A stretch of DNA of 64,000 bases from Diphasiastrum complanatum (lineage: Eukaryota; Streptophyta; Lycopodiopsida; Lycopodiales; Lycopodiaceae): assembly GCA_029204225.1 (NCBI GenBank), contig CM055100.1, positions 27,668,649-27,732,648 of the forward strand, read 5' to 3'. The first letter of the stretch is position 1. Each line of letters begins with the position of its first letter. The notes below the pieces were generated by a model. It did no database searches, was not told the DNA's origin, and saw nothing but the letters and a program-made list of their open reading frames with translations. The translations under genes and the position numbers were made by a program. Shown here piece after piece: positions 40,386 through 52,571 of this stretch.

Positions 40386-42640
40386 CCTGCGAATCCTGCC
40401 TTTAAAGACAAAATGTCTAGAACACCTTTCAGTAAGGATGTTTATAAAGCAACTAAGGTACTTGAATTGTGCATTCAGATATTTGTGGAACATTTGGAGT
40501 ATTGTCATATGATGGCTCATGCGAAAGCACCAAAACAGTTGTGGGCGGAAGCAGCGGCTACATCGAATAAAGCTTTAGAATCAAATTCTGAAATCTCGAA
40601 TACCGGATAAAACTCATGAAATATGGTGGAAGTCAAAACCAAATCTAGCACATGTTTGGACTTTCGGATGTGTAGCTTATATGCACATACCAGACAAATT
40701 GAGAAAGAAACTCGATGAAAAGACAACAAGATTTTCTGTTAGGATTCGAGTTACATTCGTCATATTATCGAGTCAGAATAAAAGTTGTTTGAGATGTTAA
40801 ATTCGATGAGTCAAAGTACATAACAGACAGTGACTTAGTTGGCTATGAAATTCTCAAAAATTAGTATGAGCTACCAATGACAGAAGTAAAGCAAGCAGAA
40901 GATGAACGAGAATTACCAGATTTAGAGGGAGTTCAAGATCGAGTACCTGATGGACTCGAATCACCAGCTAGAATTCCAGCAGACAAAGTCGAATCCGAAA
41001 ATGCAGAATCGAATTCGAAACAAGTACAAACTGTGAGAAGATCTAATAGACAATGAAAACCACCAGTAAGATTTGATCAGGATGTTTCAACGAATATAGC
41101 CATCGAATTTTGTGGTTTCACTAACGAACCTCAAACATTCGAGAAAGCTATTGATGACCAGATAAAGATCACTAGATTCAAGCAATGGAAGACGAAATGT
41201 CATCCATGTATAAGAACAATGTACGGACACTTGCACCTATACCTGATGGAAGAAAACCAGTCAAATGCAAGTGGATCTACAAGATCAAAACAGGTTCTAA
41301 TGGAGAGAATATCATATACAAAGCAAGGTTCATTGCGAAAGATTTTTCACAGTAATATGGGATCGACTACACTGATAATTTCTCACCGATAGTCAAACAC
41401 ACATCAATTCACTTGCTATTCGCTTATGCAGTGGCTCATGATCTCAAAATCCATATTGTGGATGAGAAAACTGCTTTCTTGCATGCAGAATTGGAAGAAG
41501 ATTTATTCATGGACCAACCACTTGGTTTTATAAGCCAAGAATATCCAGAATTTGGATGTCACATGAATAAAGTCATTTATGGTCTGAAACAAGCAGCCAG
41601 ACAATGGTATAGAAAGAAGGACGAAGCACTACGTTCTTTAGGCTTCAAACCTCTATTCGCTGAATCGAATGTCAACATCAAGCATGTCCAAAATGAAATA
41701 ATCATTCTAGGTGTTTATGTTGACGACACACTTATCTTCTCAAGAAAAGATAAGTTAATTTCAGATGTCAAAAGAGACATTTCTGAAATATTTGAGATTG
41801 TTGACCTAGGAAAAGCAAAAATCTATCTAGGAAGTGGCAAGAATCATTAGTTTGAGGATAGATCATAGACTTGCAGATCGAAAGAAACTTTGAAGGTGGT
41901 AAGTTGTACCTTCACCAACAAAAGTACACTCGAAAAATCATTGAAGACTTCAACATGCTCACATATAAAGATGTGCATACTCCCATGATACCTGGAACAA
42001 CACTGAACAAGGCAAATTTTCCACAGACTCTCGAAGAAGAGAAGCGAATGGCCAATACACCCTATCACAGGTTGTATCTTGCAGAGAACACCAGACTTGA
42101 TATAACATTTGTAGTATACAGGTTGAGCCAATTTAATCAAAAGCCAGGACCGTTGCATTCGAAGTTGACAAAGAGAGTAGTACAATATCTCCAAAAAACG
42201 AAAGACTATGGACTACGTTATTCGAAGAAAGTTTGCTTTCAAATTGAATCTTACGGTGACGTACTCTGGATAAGCAAGAAGCAAACAGTAATAGCTTGAT
42301 CTTTTTGTGAGGTCGAATATGTAGCAGCAGCCAAGATGGCAAACGAGCTGATATGGATCAAACAAATGTTGGAAGGGTTTGATGATACTATTTCTGAATC
42401 TTATGTCTTGTTAATGGATAACACTTTAGCAATCTATCTTACGAAAGATCATGTGTTTCATTAAAAAATGAAGCATATAGCTATCAAGTATTATGTAATT
42501 CAGGACTTAGTCGAAAAGAAGATACTAAAGATAGTCTTCATACCTACAGAAGAAATGACAGCTGATATCTTTACAATGTCACTCAGTAAAGTTTTGTTCG
42601 AGAGGTAGCAAAGAAGATTGGGGTTAATCCAACTGTCCAC
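40386..42640 (+). pseudogene. Ty1/copia pol, degenerate
   Basis: It begins with the CESCL end of GAG_pre-integrase (about 40390). It jumps by deletion to the integrase C-terminus (KAPKQLWAEAA, then WKSKPNLAHVWTFGCVAYM). The RT follows: CKWIYKIKT near 41265, TAFLHAELEEDLFMDQPLGF (about 41470) and YVDD (about 41718) intact. RNase H remains (FCEVEYVAAAKMANELIW, about 42305) run to about 42640. Stops at several points, including one near 42463, prove it is dead. The catalytic DVKTAF motif is changed to DEKTAF. No LTRs were found, so this is an internal fragment. Confidence 0.88.
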
Positions 42641-42699
42641 TTTGAGATTTATCATGACTAGATTAGATCTTTTATCAAGGTTCTATGTGTTAAGTCAAC

Positions 42700-43255
42700 C
42701 AAACACATTTGTAAGTTATGGTAACAAAAAAAATGACTCTTTTTTTTTTCAATTTCTAATTTTTTAAAAATGCCAATATTCAAAATGCTTTACAAATATA
42801 TATTATAATGTTGAAAAAATATCTTATTTTGTCAAAAATTGTAATCATGTTAAAAATTAAGATATAAAGTTTTAATAACATTTTAAAATTTGCACACATT
42901 TTAAATTAATCAATTTAAAATAAAATTAATAAATATACAAACACCAAAAGTAACAAAAATAAGCTACTCTATTTATTTGACAGAATTTTGCATGCAAATT
43001 TTTTATTCAAGTGTGCATCTTGCAAGGGTGGAGAGCATTGGAGATGCTACTATCTTTGATTTGTTCATAGATAGTGTTAGTAGACATGAAGTGACTTGTC
43101 TCTTATCTTTAATATTGATGATGTTTAGTACTAGTATGTAGATATGACAAGACAATGAAGTTGAATGCTGTCATTTGTTGTTGATAAAGCAATTCCATTG
43201 GATAACTATTTGTGTATTAGTTTGGAAAATGGTGTCATAAAAGGAAAACATCATT
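42700..43255. other. very AT-rich stretch, no gene
   Basis: This has poly-A/T tracts and short imperfect palindromes such as AATTAATAAATAT. No coding or LTR signal was seen. Confidence 0.5.
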
Positions 43256-43262
43256 CAATCAA

Positions 43263-43640
43263 ATGTACTTAAGATTCTTTGAGTCTACATGCTTTGTGCA
43301 TGATCATTCCAATATAAGAACCAAAGATTATCCTACTTCAATGATAGGAATAATGGTAGTGTTTTGCTCTTCAAGTAGAGATTGTAGAATCTACATAGTT
43401 TCTACCAAAAAAGTTGTCAATGGTGGAAATGTGATCTTGCGTGAATGGAAGACCAAAAAACTTGAAGAAGCACATTTGCATCATCACCTTATTCAACTCA
43501 TTGATGGAGAGGAGCCGAGTCAAGTGCAAGGAAAAAATGAAGGGTTGAGAACTCCAAGGAGACCTTCAAAGTCCAAGATGGAGATATCATCCACAATCAA
43601 TCATACACAAAAAAATAGGAGGACTTCACAAAAAGCAAGA
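43263..43640 (+). pseudogene. Ty1/copia integrase C-terminal fragment
   Basis: The frame reads RFFESTCFVHDHSNIRTKDY, SMIGIMVVF and KKVVNGGNVILREW, the degenerate end of a copia integrase (compare GSTCYVH, IFVGYG and VIVSRDVIF in Copia-A). An inter-domain linker follows with TPRRPSKSK. It runs into a (TC)n microsatellite that keeps the frame open as a Ser-Leu repeat; that part is not protein evidence. Confidence 0.75.
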
Positions 43641-43653
43641 ATGGTTGGAGGAG

Positions 43654-43655
<2 letters not shown>

Positions 43656-43739
<84 letters not shown>
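43656..43739. repeat. (TC)42 microsatellite
   Basis: An 84-bp uninterrupted TC dinucleotide run. Plus-strand frames read it as Ser-Leu repeats and minus-strand frames as Arg-Glu repeats. Confidence 0.97.
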
Positions 43740-43742
<3 letters not shown>

Positions 43743-44800
43743 GAAAAGTGATTACAAAGTGGTGTCACATCCCTTTTTATAGAAAAACTTAGGGTTAGGG
43801 TTTTTGGAGCACCCAAAACCATGTGCCGGAATAGCTTGACTTTATGTACATGGCAAATACCTCTCCTTTTATAGCAAGGAGGGTCTTCCATAAGTATTCA
43901 CTAACTTATGAGATTAATTTAAATCTAGCCATTCTAGAACTTCTAACTTAGGACTTAGAACTTTGAAAGTTTCTAACTTGAATCTTAAGATAACTTAAGA
44001 CAAATATTTCTAAGCTTAAGTTTTTTAAGTCTAAGTTCTAATCCTAACTTTAAGTTATTTTATTATTTTAAACTTCTACTCATGGACTTACAACACACAT
44101 GCCATGGTGGAAGTTTATTGACAAATACTCATACGTGGGCTTACAAAACACATGCCACGGAATTTTATTTCTCTTTTTTTATTTTTTTACTGTGTTAGCA
44201 CAGTTGCTACCATTATCCCCCTCCTTATTGGATTGGTGGTCCCACACCAATCGAAGCTTTTTCTTCCTAGATCTTTTGCACTTCTTGGAGGCGGAATTGT
44301 TGCTGTCAGGATTAGTAAATCTTCATGTCGATGCCCTCCATCATTTGTCATCGTAATTTGTTAAGGAAGGGCATGGGTTTGTAGTAATGCAGCATACCCT
44401 ATAAAAAATTATGGTTTTTCTAGAGCTCCACCATATCAACGTGCAGTGTCGAAGTGAGGGCTGCGCAATAGTAAAGCCTTGCTACATTGATGTGGTCATC
44501 TTGCATTCGTAGTGGTTTATTGATATCAATGGCTAGTGGTGGTAGCCCTCAATCCCAAAAATCCTTGAGTTCTACCAAGAATGCCACCAGGCCATAATTG
44601 TTCGCAAAATATCTGACATCGCGATCAGAGTTCCATGGTGCTTCTGGTAGAATACATGGCAGTTGCCATACCATGAAGAAAAAGATGAAGAAACCTCTTC
44701 AGATTCAGCCGCCTGCTGGCAACCTTACCACTGTTGGAAGTTCATGAGATTGCATATGTGTCCTACACCAAACCCTGAACCTCCCAAATCACCATCCAGA
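43740..44800. other. LTR-like and unassigned sequence
   Basis: 43750-43900 has LTR-like features (CCTTTTATAGCAAGG) and a short TTAGGGTTAGGG. At 44210-44230 the minus strand reads AAGGAGGGGGATAATGG, resembling the polypurine tract of the gypsy element at 27740. Around 44470-44680 one minus-strand frame is open with PCILPEAPWNSDRDVRYF but has no recognised motif. Confidence 0.4.
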
Positions 44801-44803
44801 TAG

Positions 44804-46530
44804 TTGAAAGGAGTCTCACCCCAAGTAGTTGTGCATCATATTCCCCTTAAACCGGTTGCGAGACCAATTGCTAGTCGTCCTTACAGATGTAATCCGATCT
44901 ACAAGGCCAAAATCAAAGAAGAATTACAATGCTTCTTAGATGCAAGATTCATCTATGAAATCAAACATACTGAGTGGGTCTCCCCAATCGTCATTATTCC
45001 TAAGAAGGAAACCCAAGGGGGTTGGTTGAGTCGGTTAGTTTGGCATCCAAAGTTTCATTGGTCCCAAGTTCGAGCTTCCCTTGGAAACCAAGAAACATTA
45101 TTCCTAAGAAAAATGGGAAACTTCAGATCTGTGTTGATTTTAAAAAACTTAATGCCGTCACAAAACATGATCATTTTCCATTACCTTTCGGAGAATCCAT
45201 CTTAGAAAATCTAGCAGGAGATGAGGCTTACTCCTTCTTAGATGGCTTTAGCGGATACAATATGATCCAAATTGTTGAAGAAGATCAACATCAAACCGCT
45301 TTTGCCACAGAATGGAGAACCTTCTGTTGGAAAGTCATGTCTTTTGGTCTCTATAATGCCCCTAACACCTTCCAATGTGTTATGCAAGCTACCTTTTCTC
45401 AGCAGATGGGTGATACCCTAGAAGTTTACTTGGATGATTTAGGTGCACATTCAGAAGAAACACGTCATCTGTCTGTGCTTGAAATTTTTTTTATCCAATG
45501 TCAACGCTTCGGCATTTCTTTGAACCCTAAAAAATGTCAGATCTGGGTAACACATGGTATTGTGTTAGGACATATCATTTCAAAAGTTGGCATCACAACT
45601 GACCCAGACAAAATCCTGATCATTCAAAATCTATCCGAACCCCGTACCATCTGTGAAGTGTATTCCTTACTTGGCCACGCCAACTACTATCGGTGCTTTA
45701 TTCTAGACTTCGCTAATAAAGAACGATTAAACTATAAAGTAGTTGTTGTCCCCAAATGGACTGATGAACAACGCGTCGCATTCAATTAACTAAAAGAAGC
45801 CCTTACCAATGCACCTATCCTCCGGGCTCTTGATTATTCCAAATAATTCCATGTGCATACCAATGCATCCAAGTATGCCATTGGAGTAGTGCTCACCCAA
45901 CCGGGAGAATTCAAAAAGGATTATCCAATCTGATTTCTCAGTTGACAATTGATACTTGCTGAAGTTAATTGTACCACTATTGAGTGTGAAGCTTTGGCAA
46001 TGGTATATGCGGTTTATAAGTTTCTCCATTATCTTCTGGGAAAAGTTTTTGCCTTCTTCACTGATCATCAAGCACTCCTATATCTCATCAACAAGACTTG
46101 CACGACTGGTAATATCACTCGATGGATCATATACCTACGAGAATTTGAGTTTAGGATTGTGGTTCAAAAGGGAGTTCAACATTTTTTAGCAGATCATCTA
46201 TCTCGAATCCCTAACCTACCCACCCCAGATCAAGGCATCAATGATGATTTACCCGATGCATCTTATTTTAAGTTGACTCTATACCCATGTGGGTCAAGAA
46301 AATCACAGAATATTTAATTTCAGGACAGATGGATCCTTCCTTATCTAAACCTGAACCACGTGTGTTGGAGTCCTCAAAACCAAACCTTATACGTTAATTG
46401 CAGGCCAACTTTACAAGCAAGGATTAGATAGAATTATCCGACGCTATCTTACTGAAGGTGAAATACCCTCTGTCATCTTCCTCACTCATGAAGGTGTTGG
46501 AGCAGGCCATTTTTCTTCCGACATGACTGT
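44804..46530 (+). pseudogene. Ty3/gypsy pol: RT, RNase H, start of integrase
   Basis: In order: VARPIASRPYRCNPIYKAKI and EWVSPIVIIPKK, then a 104-bp insertion. RT continues with KLQICVDFKKLNAVTKHD, SFLDGFSGYNMIQI, NAPNTFQCV and YLDD at about 45429. The RNase H starts FHVHTNASKYAIGVVL and contains TIECEALAMVYAVYKF. The integrase zinc region begins (RRYLTEGEIPSVIF, GVGAGHFSSDMT) and ends near 46530. Stops occur at about 45787, 45844, 45931 and 46315. It is the same family as 14955-15976 but preserves the YxDD box. Confidence 0.9.
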
Positions 46531-46539
46531 TAACACTGA

Positions 46540-47570
46540 ATTAGTAGTAGAAGATCCTTCGTCGTGAAAACATGCGGGTTTGAGTTTGCTAGATAAATTG
46601 ATGGTAACAGAACTATCTTGATTTTCAAAGGTGACTCATCCTTTGCTCCAGTCGTGAACGACTCTTGCATTGGTGAGCCAAGGGCGACCAAGTAGTAACA
46701 AATAGGAATAGGCATTGCTAGAAATGTCGAGTATAACGAGGTCTATAAAAAACTTCAGGCCTCCTAGTTTGATCACAACACTTGCGGAAGGAAAACGGTA
46801 GGTCGCGGACCACACTTTGATCAACCATCCTAAGCTGACAAGTGGGTTTGCTAAGTTTGACATGAGGGATGTGGAAATGATGTTAACGCCAGAACTACCA
46901 TCTAGAACAGTTAGCACTTCGCGAGATTGGCGATGGGTAGCTGGAATCTTGATGTTGTCCTGCTCACTGAGTTGATTTGTGAGGTGTAATGGCATTTCGG
47001 GCAACTCGTCAGGGGTGGTGGTGTCAGTGGATTGGATTTGGTATTTCCATTTTCCAGCATGCTTCCAGAGAACATGGAAAGGGAGAGTCACATTAGCTTG
47101 CAATAAATCCCCCCAGACTTCAGTGCCTTCAGGGGTTTTGGTTTCAAAAGGCTTGTGAGGTACTTTATGGGAGGTGGAAGATTGTTGGTTTGCATTTCAA
47201 ATTTGCTAGCGATACTGATGATGCAGTCGAATTTCTTCAGATGGGTGAGGATAGACAATAGGTGTTGAGTCTTCACTTGGAAGTACATTATGCTGCTGGG
47301 CTTTGATGGGTGCAAGAGTAGGGGCTTGGCGTTGGGTTTGTGCATGAGTTAAGGCCCATGCTGATTGAGTTTTAACTAGAAAAGTTTCTACTTGTACGAA
47401 ACAGACAAAAGCAGCTGGTTTAGATCGAGATGGACAGTCTTTCACGTGGTGTTCAATGCTGCAATTTTCACAAGTTGGTGGAAAGCGAAGCTTATCTGGA
47501 CAACGAATACTTGGATGTTTACCTGTGCAGATAAAACATCCTCATATTGTTGGAAGTTGATGCATGGCAA
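46540..47570 (-). pseudogene. Ty3/gypsy zinc knuckle and protease fragment
   Basis: The minus strand from about 47570 carries a zinc knuckle, CENCSIEHHVKDC (about 47436-47474), then a Gln/Thr/Pro-rich linker. Next comes an aspartic protease with VLDGSSGVNIIS near 46890, where the usual DSG or DTG triplet reads DGS, and an end with LLLGRPWLTNARVVHDW (about 46640-46690). A frame change separates the two parts. It faces the pol fragment on the plus strand tail to tail, near 46535. Confidence 0.8.
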
Positions 47571-47591
47571 ACACAGCTTGGTTAGGATCAT

Positions 47592-47650
47592 GGGTTCCTA
47601 CTTTGTAGGATCTAGACCATGATTTATGATGAGATTTGTACCTACCAAGC
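47592..47650 (+). repeat. 59-bp block shared with 2154-2211
   Basis: TTCCTACTTTGTAGGATCTA and the following 39 bases match 2154-2211 almost exactly, where they form part of a Copia-A LTR fragment. Flanking sequences differ on both sides. Confidence 0.75.
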
Positions 47651-47989
47651 ATGACTCTTGGATCTAGGCTAGGATTTTCACATTAGGGCAAGAAAGTTGA
47701 GTCTACTTCCTTATTACATGCTGGATTTTCACCTAACTTAGCAAAGGAAGTGTCTTTTACTATGTATTCTCATTCTCCATAGTGAGGAGATAGAAACTTT
47801 TTGGATCCTCAAGGAGAAACTCGAGTTTTCTCTCATTGTATGGTGATTGCTTTTGATCAATGCTCTGATTGTCTCTACTTGTTTTCTATCAAGCTGCTAT
47901 ACTAGATCTTGTTTTCTGATGACTAGTATCTGATAGATTGTTTAACAAGCACACAATCAACCTTGTGGATCATTCAAAGATCCATTTAT

Positions 47990-48640
47990 GGTCCTTAGTA
48001 CTGTACTTTTAACATTCTACGTGGCAAATCATGCAGGCTTGGGGTTAGCCATGTGGCAAGCCACGTAGGCCCATCATAGGTTGACAAGCCAACCAGGATC
48101 TGCCTATGTGGTCTGCTATCTGCCAAGCCTGTCGCACACTGCCACATGGCAAGCCACATAGGTCTACCACATGGCAAATCATGTAGGCTTGAGTGGACCT
48201 AGAGAGAGAGATATATATATAGGTGGGCTCAAAAGTTGCCACGTGGTAAGCCACATAGGCCTACCATAAGCTTGTGTGGCATGGCATGTCTGCCACACAA
48301 GCATGGCGTAGGCTACCACATAGGCTTGTGTGGCAAGCCAACCAAGCTCTGCCATGTAGGCTTGAGTGGACCTAGAGACAGAGAGCTGGGGATCGCAAGT
48401 TGCCAGGTGGCAAGCCACGCAGGCATGTCATGAGACAAACCACGCAGGCTTGGGACTTGCCATGTGGCAAGCCACGTAGGCTTACCATAGACTTGCGTGG
48501 TAGGTCATATAGGCATGACAATATAGGCATGTTGCCTGCCATGCTGGCATGTTGCAGTCTGCCACATAGGCTTGACATAGGCTTGTGTGGCAAGCCAACT
48601 AAGTTATGCCACACATAGGTCTGCCATGCAGACTTGAGTG
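47990..48640. repeat. degenerate GCCACATAGGCTTG array
   Basis: Dozens of variants of CATGTGGCAAGCCACGTAGG, GCCACATAGGCTTG and the like fill about 650 bp. At a higher order, CTTGAGTGGACCTAGAGA recurs near 48187 and 48360 and as a variant near 48632, dividing the array into units of about 170-270 bp. CATGTGGC/GCCACATG halves are mutually complementary, so the array can fold on itself. Open frames across it are compositional. Confidence 0.8.
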
Positions 48641-48985
48641 GAACTATAGAGAATGAGAGAGAGAGTGTGAGATGGGGAATACTATATGTGTGTATAAAGG
48701 GTAATTTGAATTTGGAGTGGGCCCCTTAGATGTATGCATGCATGGGGATGAGGGCCATGCATCCTTTTCCCCATACATGCATCTTCATCCTGATCTTTTT
48801 TAGTTTAAAAAAGTGTATGCATGGGTGAGAGGAGGAGTATGCATGGGGCCCCTCACCAATGCATAAAAGTGTAACAAAGTTTAAATATATAAATATACTA
48901 GTTGCTTGTGCCCATCGTTGATGGGCAAGGGCGGACGTGCATCGATGGAGTGGACATGCATCAATGCCGCAATGCTGGACGTCAT

Positions 48986-48987
48986 GC

Positions 48988-49023
<36 letters not shown>

Positions 49024-49075
49024 ATGTGCATGTGCTGTGTGTGTGTATGTGTGTGTGCCATGTGTGTGTTTATGG

Positions 49076-49118
<43 letters not shown>

Positions 49119-49140
49119 ATGGCATGTGTGTGGGTTTAGG

Positions 49141-49189
<49 letters not shown>

Positions 49190-49229
49190 GTGTGTATATG
49201 GGTGTGTGTGTGGGTCTACATGTGTTTGT
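48986..49229. repeat. compound (GT)n microsatellite
   Basis: Three long GT runs, separated by short GT-rich spacers such as GTGCATGTGCTGTG, fill about 245 bp. Open frames here encode Val/Cys or Thr/His repeats and are not genes. Confidence 0.95.
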
Positions 49230-49264
49230 GGGTGTGCACACTACCAACTGGACACAACCACTGC

Positions 49265-49400
49265 TCTTGACTCGTGGTAACCTACTTTAGGTGTGAATGT
49301 ACAAGTGGCACTTTGGCCATGCAAGTAACCAACAAACAATATTGACAAAATGTACAATATTCTACATGGCTAGATTTGCAAATGTAGGCAATTTTTCACA
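49265..49400 (-). repeat. Copia-A 3' LTR, first part
   Basis: On the minus strand the LTR starts TGTGAAAAATTGCC at 49400, next to the polypurine tract TTTGAGGAGGAG (49401-49412). The first 136 bases match 1995-2131. Beyond this the LTR appears to run into the GT microsatellite, so its far end could not be set. Confidence 0.8.
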
Positions 49401-52150
49401 CTCCTCCTCAAATCTAGCCTTGGAAATCACAATGGTTTTATCAATAACTCCAACTGAAGATCTAAACTTGACAAATGAATATTTAGGTAAAGATTTAGTA
49501 AACAAATCAGCCAAGCAACTTGATGATGGCACATGTTGGAGCTTGATCTCCTTGGCTTGCACTTTCTCCCTCACAAAATGATGAGCAATTTTGATGTGTT
49601 TGCTCCTTGCATGGAATGTAGGATTAGTTGCAAGTGATTGGGTTGATTGGTTGTCACAATAGATGATAGGAATCTCCTCCTCCATGACATGAAGCTCCAC
49701 CAATAGCCTTTTGAGCCACAAGACCTCCTTGCATGTTGATGTCAAGTATTCGGATTCTGTGGAAGATAGGGAGATGGTATCTTGCTTTTTGGAAAGCCAT
49801 GATACTACTCCATCACATAGAAAGTGGCAAAAGCACTTGTTGATCTTCTATCCACTTTGTCACCTGCAAAATCCGAGTCACTATAGGCTCTTAAGCTAGG
49901 ATTAGTCCCTCTATACAAAATGCCAAAATTCTTAGTAGATGAAATGTATCTAAGAACTCTTTTGGCCATCTTCCAGTGTGAAACTAGAGGACTTTGCATG
50001 AATTGGCTTAACTTTCCAACACTATAACTAAGATAAGGTCTAGTTATAGTTAAATAGATCAAGGAGCCAATAAGCCTTCTATATAATGTGATGTCCTCAA
50101 AGAATGCTTCATCACAACCAATAGATGCTTTTACATGTTGCTCCATTGGTGTCTCAATGTCTTTACAATTCTTCATTCGAAATCTATCTAGGATGGATGT
50201 AGCATATTTAGATTGACAAATGAAGCTAAAATCACATCCTCTAATAACCTCTATTCCAAGAATGAAGCTTGATAGGCCAAGATCTACTATCTTAAACTCT
50301 TTTGCTAAAGCAATTTTTACATCTCTAATTCCATCTAGATCATTACCACTCAAGATAATGTACATACAAAACAAGAATAATGATCATGCCATCATGAAAT
50401 CTTATGTACAATGATGGATCATAGGCACTCATTACAAAATTGATGGAAATGAGAAAAGGGTTTAGCCTAGAGTACCATGCTCTAGGTGCATGCTTGAGCC
50501 CATAAAGGCTCCTCTTCAAAAAACACACCTATCCTTTATGCTTTGCCTTGATGAAGCCCTCGGGTTGCCTCATGTAGATCTCTTCCTCCAAATAACCGTT
50601 GAGGAATGCATTTGTGAAATCAAGTTGGAATAGCTCCCAAGTGAAGGTTGTAGCAAGACTAATGATCAACCTGATAGTAACAAGCTTAACCATAGGAGCA
50701 AAAGTCTCATCATAATCAATGCCTTTGGTTTGTAAAAAACCTTTGGCTACAAGCCTAGCTTTATGCTTGCTTATTGATCCATCTTGATTATACTTCAATC
50801 TAAATACCCACTTGCAATCAAGAGGTTTCTTCCCTTGAGGAAGATCCACAAGATCCCAAGTATGATTCTCAATAAGAGCATCATACTCTACTTGCATAGC
50901 ATCCATCCAACTTTTAGACTTACAAGCATCTTCATAGCATGTTGGCTCATCTAACATTGAAGTAAGAAAGGTGTAAGATGTGAAAGATGATGAGCCTTCC
51001 CTTTGATCACCTTGACCATCATAGGTGAGTCTCAATGGCTCGGACCTTGCCCTTGTAGATCTTCTTGGAGTTCTTGGAGTTCTTGCATTTGAGGTCGATC
51101 CTCAAGTTCTTCTTCACTTGGAAGCTCCTCCTCCATCCTAGCATGATCCTTGGCATCAAGATGATTAGTAGCATTATCATCCAGATCACAAGCATGTCCT
51201 TCATAAAAAATAACATCCCTACTCACTATCACCTTGCTAGTGATGGGATTGAAGACTCTATAACCTTTGCTATTCTCACCATTTCCCACAAAGATGCCTT
51301 TGATGGATGTTGCATCATCCTTCCTTCTCTTATCCAAGGATTGGTGTACATAGCAAGTGGATCCAAAAACTTTGAGATCCTTGAGATTGGGCTTCTCTCC
51401 AAATAGAGCTTCAAATGGTGTGATTCCTCCAGTGGCTTGGTTTGAAAATCTATTGCACAAATAGTTAGCACAAGTTATTGCTTCACCCCAAAATGGTTTG
51501 GATAGAGAAGCATCTAGCCTTAAGGCCTTAGCACACTCACAAAGAGATCTATTTCTTCTCTCACTCACTCCATTTTGGTGAGGGGTGTATGGACATAACA
51601 ACTCCCTCTTAATGCCATTGGAACTACAAAAGTCAATCAACTTATTGGAGATATATTCACCTCCATTATCACTCCTTAATACCTTAATCTTGGTTCTACC
51701 TTGCTTAAAGCCTTTGGTTATACATTCATCACTTCTAAGGATGGAACAAGCTCCATGCTCAAATTGTACATCAAGGCCATTATCCATTAACTGGCCAACA
51801 CTAAGCAAATTCTTGGTTAACTTAGAAACATAAAGAACATTATCAAGATTCATCCTTTTGGATGATCCAACATACAATGGAATGGTTCCTATTCCACTTA
51901 TCTTACATTCTTGACTACTTGCAGTATAGATTGATCTATGTAAATCATTGTAAGAAAGTAAAGTGGAGAAAATGTCCTTTTGATATGTCATGTGGGAACT
52001 AGCCCCACTATCAATCCACCAAGAATCATTGGTGTTGCACTTGGATGATGGTGCTTTGTTGGAAACCATCAAGGATGACTCTTCATCCTCCTCCTCCTCC
52101 TCCTGATGTGCAATGTTGCTTTGTTTGCTCTCTTGTGCCTTCTTCTTCTT
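49401..52150 (-). pseudogene. Copia-A pol: protease, integrase, RT, RNase H
   Basis: On the minus strand from 52150: a linker (KKKKAQESKQ and a Glu-rich run), protease SWWIDSGASSHMT (about 52025), then, after an in-frame deletion, integrase from LRSDNGGEY (about 51690) with ERRNRSLCE (Glu). GAG_pre-integrase and the first catalytic Asp are gone. RT starts at MQVEYDALIENHTW (about 50900) and continues through SLYGLKHAPRAWYSRL. The YVDD box is destroyed by a small deletion (LYVHYLEW, near 50345). RNase H shows CDNQSTQSLATNP and HIKIAHHFVRE. Its 5' end is lost near 52150. This is the longest copy of the family here. Confidence 0.92.
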
Positions 52151-52159
52151 GAGATAAAT

Positions 52160-52565
52160 GAACTATTCTTTCACCCCTAGAAAAAAGGTAAGAAGCGGTG
52201 GAGAGCAGTGGTTTTCGAAAATGTTGGAGTGATATTGGTAAGATCTGGAAGTATCATTTGAATCGTTCTGAAGCAATTTTGATCTGACAGAAAGTGTAGA
52301 ATACATGTTTGTGAGAAATATGAATGTAGGACAAGAAGCAATTAATAAAAAATAAAAATGACTGAAAGATACTATGATAAAGTCGAGTTTTATGGATGAA
52401 AATCCAAGAAGATTGCCCATGGCAATCGATGCCAATGTTAGCTGAGAATTTCGTTTCACACGAAACCCGCTTCTCAGCAGTGTAAGCACAGATTCTTTCC
52501 TTCACTGTTAGCGCTTCTTCATTGTTCAACGTGACTACAATACTATTAGACAATGGGCTTAGTCA
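52160..52565. other. unassigned DNA beside Copia-A
   Basis: A minus-strand frame of about 100 codons (NNEEALTVKERICAYTAEK onwards, from 52553) is open, with the words ETKFSANIGIDCHGQSSW. I recognise no family. It may be a host exon or element leader. Where Copia-A is truncated (52150-52160) no TSD is visible. Confidence 0.35.
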
Positions 52566-52571
52566 CTATTC

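Noticed and set aside
43780-43805. Telomere-like TTAGGGTTAGGG
   Set aside because: Only about two units are present, inside LTR-like DNA. This is too short to indicate an interstitial telomere.
43601-43891. Arg-Glu or Ser-Leu repeat proteins across 43656-43739
   Set aside because: They are translations of a (TC)n microsatellite joined to a decayed copia fragment.
47990-48640. CRISPR-like array of short repeats
   Set aside because: The units vary and have no constant spacer length, no cas genes are near, and all other content is plant nuclear.
48726-49290. Open frames of 77-173 codons over the GT microsatellite
   Set aside because: They encode Val/Cys, Thr/His or similar dipeptide repeats caused by the microsatellite.
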